A DNA stretch of 64,000 nt from Bradyrhizobium diazoefficiens. GTDB lineage: Bacteria > Pseudomonadota > Alphaproteobacteria > Rhizobiales > Xanthobacteraceae. The DNA lies in assembly GCF_016616235.1 (NCBI RefSeq), contig NZ_CP067100.1:1423001-1487000 (forward strand), given 5' to 3'. The notes beneath the pieces are model-generated. The model saw nothing but the letters and a program-made list of their open reading frames with translations. It was not told the DNA's origin and did not search any database. Position numbers and translations under genes: made by a program. Positions 26,072-32,102 of this stretch are shown here, piece after piece (within the stretch, counting starts at the first letter, position 1; every line of letters starts with the position of its first letter).

Positions 26072-26550
26072 TGCCGTTCTTCGAAGAGATCGCGATCGGC
26101 CAGCGCCGCGAGATCGGCGCCTATACGTTCACCGCGGAGTCCATCAAGGCGTTCGCCGCAAAGTTCGATCCGCAGCGCTTCCACCTCGACGAGGAGGAGG
26201 GCAAGAACTCGCTGTTCGGTGGGCTCGCCGCTTCCGGCTGGCATGTCGGCTCGGCCTGCATGAGCCTGCTTGTCGCCGACGGCCAGCGTCTGGCGCGGGA
26301 GGCCGCGGCGCGCGGCGAGGAGGTCGCGGTGTGGGGCCCGTCGCCGGGCTTTCGCGACCTGCGCTGGATCAGGCCGGTGCTCGCCGGCGACACTGTCTCT
26401 TACGTCACCGTCGTCATCGACAAGCGCAGCTCGGCCTCGCGCCGGGGCTGGGGCATCCTGACCGCCCAGACCACCGGCACCAACCAACGCGGCGAAGAAG
26501 TCTATTCGATCACCGCCACAGCTTTCGTGCCGATGCGGAAGGGCGCGTGA
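26071..26550 (+). CDS. MaoC-like (R)-hydratase domain protein 2
   Basis: 159-aa paralogue of the preceding protein. The active-site block is FAAKFDPQRFHLDEEEGKNS, followed by GLAASGWHVGSACMSLLV and LRWIRPVLAGDTVSYVTVVI. Asp and His of the hydratase motif are kept. It begins inside the stop codon of the first copy (TGATG), indicating translational coupling. Two-gene MaoC pairs often make a heteromeric hydratase; here that is inference. A class A repeat follows. Confidence 0.9.
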   Translation: MPFFEEIAIGQRREIGAYTFTAESIKAFAAKFDPQRFHLDEEEGKNSLFGGLAASGWHVGSACMSLLVADGQRLAREAAARGEEVAVWGPSPGFRDLRWIRPVLAGDTVSYVTVVIDKRSSASRRGWGILTAQTTGTNQRGEEVYSITATAFVPMRKGA

Positions 26551-26576
26551 TTTAGAATCGATCGAGCTGCTGCTTC

Positions 26577-26722
26577 TTCACCTCTCCCCGCTTGCGGGGA
26601 GAGGTCGAATTCGATCGCAGATCGAATTCGGGTGAGGGGGTACAGGTCCCTCGATGGATCTCACGTGTGGAGAGAGGCCCCTCACCCAACCCTCTCCCCG
26701 TAAGAACGGGGAGAGGGAGAGA
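26577..26722. repeat. class A paired palindromic repeat, copy 3 (reverse orientation)
   Basis: Reads TTCACCTCTCCCCGCTTGCG..., with the inner hairpin CGAATTCGATC-GCA-GATCGAATTCG, then GGGTGAGGGGG, and on the right GCCCCTCACCC and CCCCGTAAGAACGGGGAG. This is the reverse complement of copy 1's layout. It lies after the MaoC pair. Confidence 0.85.
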
Positions 26723-26850
26723 AAGCAGCCAACTGTTGCCCGCGCGCTATGGACGCGATTCGGGGCGGCTGCCATAAGCCTGCTCAATGTGGTTTGCCGG
26801 CGAAGCAGTTGGCGGAACCATCGAGTTGCTAACCAATTATGAACCTGTCG

Positions 26851-26876
26851 CTGTCTAATTGAAGCGAATTAGACAG
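26851..26876. promoter_or_regulatory. perfect 10-bp inverted repeat before a small membrane-protein gene
   Basis: CTGTCTAATT and AATTAGACAG are perfect inverted arms around GAAGCG, ending 19 bases before the ATG at 26896. AT-rich symmetry in a GC-rich genome suggests an operator, or an mRNA hairpin near the ribosome site. The regulator is unknown. Confidence 0.6.
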
Positions 26877-26895
26877 AGTACAGGGGACGAGGACC

Positions 26896-27042
26896 ATGGC
26901 AGACCGCGGCGCACTCAAGCTGGTCGGATTCATTTTTGCTACGGCCACGCTGGCCGTGATGCTGGTCGCCGGCATGGTGGTGAAGGGCTATGCCGACGGC
27001 GCCTACACCCTGGAAGCCTCGACCGTGGAAGCCGCCCGGTAA
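26896..27042 (+). CDS. small single-span membrane protein (48 aa)
   Basis: 48-codon gene: MADRGALKLVGFIFATATLA, then VMLVAGMVVKGYADGAYTLE and ASTVEAAR. Residues 9-29 form one hydrophobic helix, so it should sit in the inner membrane with a short polar C-terminal tail. The ATG is preceded by GGGGACGAGGACC, a usable ribosome site, and by a 10-bp inverted repeat. Codon use (G/C third positions) fits a real gene. It converges on another tiny membrane-protein gene. Function unknown. Confidence 0.72.
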   Translation: MADRGALKLVGFIFATATLAVMLVAGMVVKGYADGAYTLEASTVEAAR

Positions 27043-27080
27043 GATTTGTTAAGTCTTCGGAGCCGGCATCCGGCCTCGGC

Positions 27081-27218
27081 TCAGCGGCTATAGACGAACG
27101 CCAGGATGGCGATCGCAACTGCCAACAACCCGACAAAGCGCAGCATGATCGTGCCGAACTGGCTCGGCGCAGGCCGCAGCGGTATGGGGTCCGTGGCGTC
27201 GGGCCGAATGCTTTCCAT
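27081..27218 (-). CDS. small single-span membrane protein (45 aa)
   Basis: 45-codon gene read on the minus strand: MESIRPDATDPIPLRPAPSQ, then FGTIMLRFVGLLAVAIAILA and FVYSR. The N-terminal half is polar and Pro-rich; residues 22-42 are one hydrophobic helix ending in a short positive tail, suggesting a small membrane anchor. There is no strong ribosome site (CATGTCAG before the ATG). It ends 39 bases from the convergent 48-aa gene. Function unknown; support comes from composition and the clean helix only. Confidence 0.6.
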   Translation of the reverse strand: MESIRPDATDPIPLRPAPSQFGTIMLRFVGLLAVAIAILAFVYSR

Positions 27219-27552
27219 CTGACATGCCCCCAGGCCCGGCCGTCAGCGGCACGGGCGCTTGGCATTTGGTCGCCGGCGAAGGGCAGGGGGTTCAAAACGC
27301 ACCCTCCGTCGGACGCGCAGCTGGCGCCCCACCCTCACCGTCATGCCCCGGCCTGACCGGGGCATTCAGCACGCCGCGGCTTCTCGGTTCTGGCCGCGCC
27401 GGCTCGGAGTACTGGATCGCCTAGTCCCGGCTCCGCCAAGGCTACGCCGGACCATAAGGGTGCTCGGCCGGCGAAGCTTTAGCGAAGACGGCAAGCCGGG
27501 CGATGACACCGGCATTGCGGGCACTGTGCGTGCGAACACGCACCCGCCCCAG
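27219..27552. other. intergenic region with class C palindrome copy 2
   Basis: No convincing gene. At 27343-27365 a perfect hairpin (ATGCCCCGG, CCTGA loop, CCGGGGCAT) matches the layout of the one at 9918-9940, with one stem base pair changed. The rest (AGTACTGGATCGCCTAGTCC ... CGATGACACCGGCATTGCGG) resembles a degraded intergenic repeat. Confidence 0.5.
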
Positions 27553-27590
27553 AATCAAAACCGCCGCGCTCCCTTCCGGGAACGCGGCGG
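27553..27590 (-). terminator. rho-independent terminator
   Basis: On the minus strand CCGCCGCG and CGCGGCGG form an 8-bp stem with inner TCCC/GGGA pairing, followed by TTTTGATTCT. It lies 25 bases past the stop of the 27616-28038 gene. Confidence 0.75.
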
Positions 27591-27615
27591 CCGGTGATGC
27601 TGGCGCTGGTAGCTA

Positions 27616-28038
27616 TCAGCTGTTGCGCAGGCCGTCGGCGGCGCGCTTCCACTGCGCGACATTGTCGGCGATCATGCGGGTCGACTTCATCGCGGCCTGG
27701 CTGAGCTGGGCGTAGCCGGAGATCTCGCGCTGGACGCGCTGGCCTTCGGCATGGAGCAGGTCGCGCAGGCTCTCGAGCTCGGAGATCAGATTCTCGATCT
27801 CGGCGAGCGAGGTGCCGGCGACGCGCTGGATCAGCGAGTTGACGTTGGTGACGGTGGCTTCCGCGCTCGGGTCGAGCGGCGGCGCGTCGGTGGTCGGCGT
27901 GGCCGGCCGGCGCAGATAGGCGATGTCGTTGCGGACGAAGTCGCGGATGCCGGCCTCGACCTCGGTCACGGCGGCGAGGTTGTTGTCGACCGTCTCGGTC
28001 TCGGTGGCTTCGATCTTTTCCGGACGAATGGCGTTCAT
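27616..28038 (-). CDS. hypothetical coiled-coil protein
   Basis: 140-aa soluble protein. The first about 65 residues are acidic and polar (MNAIRPEKIEATETETVDNN, with a Pro-rich ATPTTDAPPLDPS stretch). The C-terminal half is helical (VNSLIQRVAGTSLAEIENLI, SELESLRDLLHAEGQRVQRE, then AQLSQAAMKSTRMIADNVAQ), suggesting a coiled coil or helical bundle. No signal peptide or membrane segment. AGGGGAACA precedes tandem ATG codons; the second (28038) has the better spacing. A terminator follows. I do not recognise the family. Confidence 0.78.
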   Translation of the reverse strand: MNAIRPEKIEATETETVDNNLAAVTEVEAGIRDFVRNDIAYLRRPATPTTDAPPLDPSAEATVTNVNSLIQRVAGTSLAEIENLISELESLRDLLHAEGQRVQREISGYAQLSQAAMKSTRMIADNVAQWKRAADGLRNS

Positions 28039-28246
28039 CATTGTTCCCCTGATCGCGTTGAGCGCAGCGCGAGTGTCCCCCGCACGACGGCGTTCTGCGA
28101 GCCGACTAGGGCGTCCGATTTTGACCGCAACTTGGCCGAGGTGCGGCAAGGGCGGACCATTCGGGGGCTTTGCCGTGGCGTATGGTTACGGAAGTCTGAA
28201 GGCGGCTGCGACGACGAACCGTGTTCGCGGCTCAGTCGGTGTCTCA

Positions 28247-28382
28247 CTCCCTCTTCCCGTTCTTGGGGGGAAAGGGTGGGGTGAGGGGCTGCTTCCGCAC
28301 TAGGGCTTGGACTCGCGGAGGCTCCCCCTCACCCGGAATTTGCTTGCGCAAATTCCGGCCTCTCGCCGCGCACGGGGAGAGG
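28247..28382. repeat. class A paired palindromic repeat, copy 4
   Basis: Left arm CTCCCTCTTCCCGTTCTTGG has drifted. The right arm CCCCCTCACCCGG has the inner hairpin CGGAATTTGC-TTGC-GCAAATTCCG, then GCCTCTCGCCGCGCACGGGG. It ends 8 bases from the stop of the next minus-strand gene, so it lies where a terminator would be expected. Confidence 0.8.
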
Positions 28383-28389
28383 CCGGAAC

Positions 28390-29304
28390 TCACCAGCTCT
28401 TCTTGAAGCCCGCCGTCACGCTCTTGTTGATCGCGCCTTGCGAGGTCTCGCCGACCGAGCCTGATACGGTGACGTTGTCGAACAGCTTTTGCTCGGCGCC
28501 GAGCTTGCGCAGCCATTTGTCGTCGGTGGTCGACAGCGACTGGCCGGCGATGATGCTGGTGCCGGTGTCGGTGATGGTGACCTTCGCGCTCTGGTCGGTC
28601 TCGTAATTGCGCGTGATGTGACCGCCGATGCCGGGGACGGCGGTGGTGCCCTGCTGGTTGACGCTGTAGCCATTCTGCAGCGTCAGCGAGGTGTCGCCCG
28701 ACAGCGGCACCGACTTGCTTAGCGAGGCGCCGACCTTGCTCTGCTCGGAGCCGGGATCGACGCGGGCTTCCACCGCGGTCTTGTCCCAGATCGCGCCTGC
28801 GCCCGGCGCGGTCGCGGTCGCCCAGGCGGCGCCGGAGGATTGCGGCACGTTGCCGCCATTGGCGGCCTTTTGCGCCAAGAGCTCGGACATCGTGGTCGGC
28901 TCCTTCGCCACCGTCATGTCGGCGCCGATCCTCGTGTCCCAGAACTCGAACACCGACTGCTTCACGGTCACCGCCGAGGAGCCGTTGGCATTGGCGTTCG
29001 ATGACCAGTTCAGCCCGTTATTGGCCGCGGCCTTGGCGCGCTTCTTGGCGGCGATGATGTCGTTGAGCGTGCCGGCGTCGATCGCGAGCTGGCCCCAGTC
29101 GAGCTTGTCGACGTCGATGCCCTTCATCACGTCGGGATCGTTGACATCAGGCGCCTCCGCCGTCTCGGCCTCCTCGTCGGTCGCAGCCGGGCCGGGGGAG
29201 AAGGGCGGAATGATCTGCGCCGACACCGTCAGCACCGAGCCGAAAATGAACGCGGCCGCCAGCACCGTCAGCCTGGTCCAGCCAAAACCTGTCGAGAATT
29301 CCAT
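28390..29304 (-). CDS. exported or membrane-anchored protein of unknown function
   Basis: 304-aa hypothetical protein. A hydrophobic segment (LTVLAAAFIFGSVLTVSA, about 12-29) is a signal peptide or anchor. The mature region begins with an acidic linker (ATDEEAETAEAPDVNDPDVM). The C-terminal about 100 residues are Ser/Thr/Gly-rich, with alternating hydrophobic positions (SKSVPLSGDTSLTLQNGYSV; KLFDNVTVSGSVGETSQGAI), and the chain ends in Trp, which hints at beta-strands and perhaps an outer-membrane or surface location. I do not recognise the family. The start at ATG 29304 is chosen because upstream codons look non-coding. Confidence 0.75.
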   Translation of the reverse strand: MEFSTGFGWTRLTVLAAAFIFGSVLTVSAQIIPPFSPGPAATDEEAETAEAPDVNDPDVMKGIDVDKLDWGQLAIDAGTLNDIIAAKKRAKAAANNGLNWSSNANANGSSAVTVKQSVFEFWDTRIGADMTVAKEPTTMSELLAQKAANGGNVPQSSGAAWATATAPGAGAIWDKTAVEARVDPGSEQSKVGASLSKSVPLSGDTSLTLQNGYSVNQQGTTAVPGIGGHITRNYETDQSAKVTITDTGTSIIAGQSLSTTDDKWLRKLGAEQKLFDNVTVSGSVGETSQGAINKSVTAGFKKSW

Positions 29305-29589
29305 CGTCCTGCCCGCGAGCCCCGGCGCATGCCGTCCGCCAATATAAGGCGGTCCTCGGTGATGACCATGCGCCATTCGGTCCATGCCATAGATGCTGAT
29401 CTATCGTTGCGAAATTGTGGCGGCTCGCTTGGGGCAACGCGCCTTTGGACGCGAACCAGCGGGCCGCGCGCAAGGCGCGCGCCCGATGACAAGCGCGTGA
29501 TACGACGGCATCCCGGCGGGGCTGGAGGCCAGGACGTCGCATCGCGCATCGTCATCGGTCCCGAAAAGCGGGGCCCGTTGGTGTCCCCC

Positions 29590-30030
29590 TCAGCCGGCGC
29601 TGGTCATCTTTGGCAGATGAATGGCGCGGCCGAGTGCCTGTTCAACGAGATCAAACGTGTCGATCAGCACGCGCATGCTGATCAGCTTGCCGGCTCTGAA
29701 CTGGGCGAACTGCGCGACCCGCAAGGAAATCGGCTTGTGGGAATCGAGCGCCGTCAGCGTATAGCGCAGCATCGAGGCGGCGGAATCGACGCCCAGCATG
29801 ATGCTCTCGCGGTCGAAGCGGCGGACCCTAAAATTGTCGGCGAGCTGGCGGATGACCTCGAGCACGGCGTTCTTGCCCTGCCGCGCGCCGAGGAACGGAA
29901 ACATGTCGATCGGGCCATAGAGCGCCCACTCGACGTCCTCGTCGATCAGGGTCTCGACATCGCTGAAATCCCGGTCGTTGATCGCGCGATGCAACGCACG
30001 CGAGAAACGCCAGAGGCTGTGCTCTGTCAT
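29590..30030 (-). CDS. NTF2-like / SnoaL-like domain protein 1
   Basis: 146-aa cone-shaped alpha+beta protein of the NTF2/SnoaL superfamily (FSRALHRAINDRDFSDVETL; IDEDVEWALYGPIDMFPFLG; then REVRRF-type strands and QFAQFRAGKLISMRVLIDTF). Members are enzymes or ligand-binding proteins, and this one cannot be assigned. The start is placed at ATG 30030; the upstream extension is not coding in character. A paralogue with the same block order (xxPIDxxPxxGxRxGK) is encoded 340 bases upstream on the same strand. A 14-bp palindrome lies 80 bases before this gene. Confidence 0.87.
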   Translation of the reverse strand: MTEHSLWRFSRALHRAINDRDFSDVETLIDEDVEWALYGPIDMFPFLGARQGKNAVLEVIRQLADNFRVRRFDRESIMLGVDSAASMLRYTLTALDSHKPISLRVAQFAQFRAGKLISMRVLIDTFDLVEQALGRAIHLPKMTSAG

Positions 30031-30110
30031 CTGGGGCAGTCCTGAAGCTGGCTTGCAAAAAACGGAAAACAGCCCCATGCGCCGTGACGGCGGCTCGGGG
30101 CGTTCAACTC

Positions 30111-30124
30111 ATTCGTATACGAAT
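30111..30124. promoter_or_regulatory. perfect 14-bp palindrome ATTCGTATACGAAT (putative operator)
   Basis: A fully symmetric 14-bp site in an AT-rich patch, 80 bases before the start of the NTF2-like gene at 30030. The TCGTATACGA core resembles operators of GntR-type regulators built on GTATAC. No gene for such a regulator is in the window, so the binding protein is unknown. Confidence 0.55.
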
Positions 30125-30225
30125 AAAATAGGGAACTTCGGCCCAAACGCAATTCACGTTTTTGCAATGCACAAGTGATGGCCGTTTGTGAGGTTGATCA
30201 TAGAAGCCCGTAATTTCCCGGTTTC

Positions 30226-30368
30226 TCCTTCACCTCTCTCCGCTTGCGGGGAGAGGTCGGATCGCTCTTGCGATCCGGGTGAGGGGGTACAGGTATATCG
30301 ATGACCGCTCGTGTGGAGAGAGGCCTTTCATCCCGACCCTCTCCCCGTAAGAACGAGGAGAGGGAGAT
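30226..30368. repeat. class A paired palindromic repeat, copy 5 (reverse orientation)
   Basis: CTTCACCTCTCTCCGCTTGC... with the inner hairpin GGATCGC-TCTT-GCGATCC, GGGTGAGGGGG, and on the right CATCCCGACCCTCTCCCCGT and AAGAACGAGGAGAGGG. It separates two paralogous NTF2-like genes and ends 2 bases before the stop of the upstream one. Confidence 0.82.
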
Positions 30369-30370
30369 CA

Positions 30371-30817
30371 TCAATCCAACCTCTTCCCCATGATCAGCGG
30401 TCCGATCTCGCGCTCCAGCACCTGCTGCACCAAGTCGTAGGAATCGATGATCTCGCGGATCTGCGAGACCTGGCCGCCGCGGAAGCTGTAGAACACCGCC
30501 ATGTCGAACTGCACGATGCGCTCGTTGCTGCGCTTCCTGAAATAGGTGTGCATGTAGGTCGCGACCTCGTCGCCGTCGGCGAGGATGTGCGGCGCCTTGT
30601 AGCGGATCTCCGAATAGCGCGACCAGATCGTCTGCCACAGCTCCCGCAGCTCCTGCTTGCCGTGGCGCGGCCCCATGTGCGGCAGCACGTCGATCGGTGC
30701 ATGGGTGAGGAAGTCGACGTCTTCGGTGCAGCACGACAGCGCGGTTTCGATATCGCCGCGCGCGAAAGCGTCGAGCAGATGCAGCACGCGTTGCCTGTTC
30801 AGCGGTTCAACCGTCAT
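30371..30817 (-). CDS. NTF2-like / SnoaL-like domain protein 2
   Basis: 148-aa NTF2-fold protein, paralogous to the one at 29590-30030. Shared features: an N-terminal helix LHLLDAFARGDIETALSCC, the strand/turn VDFLTHAPIDVLPHMGPRHG, FDMAVFYSFRGGQVSQIREI and the ending EREIGPLIMG. It resembles limonene-epoxide-hydrolase or ketosteroid-isomerase folds, but no catalytic set can be named by eye. The start is at ATG 30817 (MTVEPLNRQRV). A class A repeat lies between the two paralogues, so they may be expressed separately. Confidence 0.87.
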   Translation of the reverse strand: MTVEPLNRQRVLHLLDAFARGDIETALSCCTEDVDFLTHAPIDVLPHMGPRHGKQELRELWQTIWSRYSEIRYKAPHILADGDEVATYMHTYFRKRSNERIVQFDMAVFYSFRGGQVSQIREIIDSYDLVQQVLEREIGPLIMGKRLD

Positions 30818-31069
30818 GCCGCTCCCGCCCTCATCGGCCGTGGATCGCAAACGCTATCGCGCGGCTCGCAGGTCCATCAATCCGCAAAAACACAGGATAT
30901 GACGCGCGAGCGCAATGCCAGGTTCATGGGGCGGGTTGCGCCTGCACCCGCGGTACCAATTCGAGCGCGCGTCATGACGGCTGGCAGATCGGCGCGCGCA
31001 CCGCGCCGAGGAACCCGGACCCGCTTGCGCTCGTTGATGGCGGGACACCGCATCCGGAGACATCGATCC

Positions 31070-31315
31070 ATGAAATCCCCGCTTCTCATCCTGGCCGCCG
31101 CGCTTCTGCTGCTTGGCGGAAGCTCCTCAGCCAACGCCAAGGGCTGCATCAAGGGCGCCGTGGTCGGCGGCGTCGCCGGCCATTATGCCGGCCATCACGG
31201 CGTGCTCGGCGCCGCCGCCGGCTGCCTCTACGGCCGCCATCATGCCAAGCAGCAGGAGAAGCAGCAGCAACAGCAGCAACAGCAGGGGCAGGTGAACGGG
31301 CAGGGGAAGTTGTAA
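31070..31315 (+). CDS. small exported glycine-zipper-like protein with poly-Gln tail
   Basis: 81-aa protein. Residues 1-23 form a signal peptide (MKSPLLILAAALLLLGGSSS ANA). The mature part has a Gly/His-rich core GAVVGGVAGHYAGHHGVLGA, resembling glycine-zipper segments of small outer-membrane or periplasmic proteins, two Cys residues, and a C-terminal run rich in Lys and Gln (QQEKQQQQQQQQGQVNGQG). The Gln run is encoded by CAG/CAA repeats and could vary in length. Rhizobia carry similar small exported proteins of unknown role. The start is at ATG 31070; upstream codons are not protein-like. Confidence 0.78.
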   Translation: MKSPLLILAAALLLLGGSSSANAKGCIKGAVVGGVAGHYAGHHGVLGAAAGCLYGRHHAKQQEKQQQQQQQQGQVNGQGKL

Positions 31316-31344
31316 GACGACGCTCCATCCGCCTCGCGCGGTCT

Positions 31345-31489
31345 GCTCCCTCGCCCCGCTTGCGGGCAGAGGGTTGGGGTGAGGGGGAGCCTCCGCAGGG
31401 ACGGTGACGGTTGGACTGGCGGAGGCTCCCCCTCACCCGAATTCGAGCTGCGCTCGAATTCGACCTCTCCCGCAAGCGGGGCGAGGTGA
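31345..31489. repeat. class A paired palindromic repeat, copy 6
   Basis: Left: CTCCCTCGCCCCGCTTGCGG... GGGGTGAGGGGGA. Right: CCCCCTCACC, the inner hairpin CGAATTCGAGC-TGC-GCTCGAATTCG (perfect 11-bp arms), then GACCTCTCCCGCAAGCGGGG. It lies between two plus-strand genes. Confidence 0.87.
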
Positions 31490-31569
31490 ACATCACCGCG
31501 TGACCCGTCTCACATCACGCCCCGCCCGGCGCTGCTAGCGTCACGGGCATGTCATCAGGGAGACGTGCC

Positions 31570-31956
31570 ATGGCCGCCACCGTCGCCGCGAGAAAGTCCC
31601 ACCTCCACAACGCGCTCGAAGGCCTCGCGCTGACCGCGACGCTGCAGAGCTTCCCGACCTTCGCCGCCGCCGCCTTGCTGCTCAAGCTCGCCGGCAACCA
31701 CGACCTCGTCGGCGACCCCGGCGTCGCCATCTTCGTCGCCATCGCCTCGCTCGCCCACGCGATGCTCGCTGTGACCCTCGGCCCGAGCTTCCCCGCCGTC
31801 TTCAAGACCGTCTACGAACCAAAATTCTTCGAGGCCCATCTGTCGCTGGCCGACAAGATCACGGCCTGGCGCACCCAGCCGGTCGCCTCGCTCCAACTCA
31901 TGACCATCGTGCTGCTGCTGTCGGTGATGGCGGTGGTGACGGCGAGCGTGGGGTGA
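31570..31956 (+). CDS. membrane protein of unknown function
   Basis: 128-aa protein with probably three hydrophobic segments (FPTFAAAALLLKLAGNH; VAIFVAIASLAHAMLAVTLG; LMTIVLLLSVMAVVTASVG). The N-terminal ARKSHLHNALEGLALTATLQ is polar. The loop AVFKTVYEPKFFEAHLSLAD would be cytoplasmic or periplasmic. I do not recognise the family. The start at ATG 31570 has GGGAG about 8 bases upstream; an ATG at 31549 is an alternative. It converges on uvrB, with a class D repeat between. Confidence 0.72.
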   Translation: MAATVAARKSHLHNALEGLALTATLQSFPTFAAAALLLKLAGNHDLVGDPGVAIFVAIASLAHAMLAVTLGPSFPAVFKTVYEPKFFEAHLSLADKITAWRTQPVASLQLMTIVLLLSVMAVVTASVG

Positions 31957-31970
31957 GGGGAGTAGTGTTC

Positions 31971-32012
31971 TCGTCATTCCGGGGCGCCGCAAAGCGGCGA
32001 GCCCGGAATCCA
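31971..32012. repeat. palindromic intergenic repeat, class D copy 3 (short)
   Basis: TCGTCATTCCGGGGCGCCGC, AAAGCGGCGAGCCCGGAATC forms a hairpin (ATTCCGGG.. CCCGGAAT, with inner GCCGC/GCGGC). It lies in the convergent junction between the 128-aa membrane protein gene and uvrB, and may help end transcription. Confidence 0.65.
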
Positions 32013-32102
32013 TAGCAACGAACGGCAGTGTTCTAGAAGATGGCCCGTCAGTCCGCTTGATGTGAGCGCAAAGTAACGAAACTCGCTTGGATTGCCAGCG
32101 TC

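Noticed and set aside
25111..26487. 458-aa open frame antisense to the MaoC pair
   Set aside because: It contains the reverse of both hot-dog domains. Only its last part (DUF4282, 25143-25439) in another frame is real.
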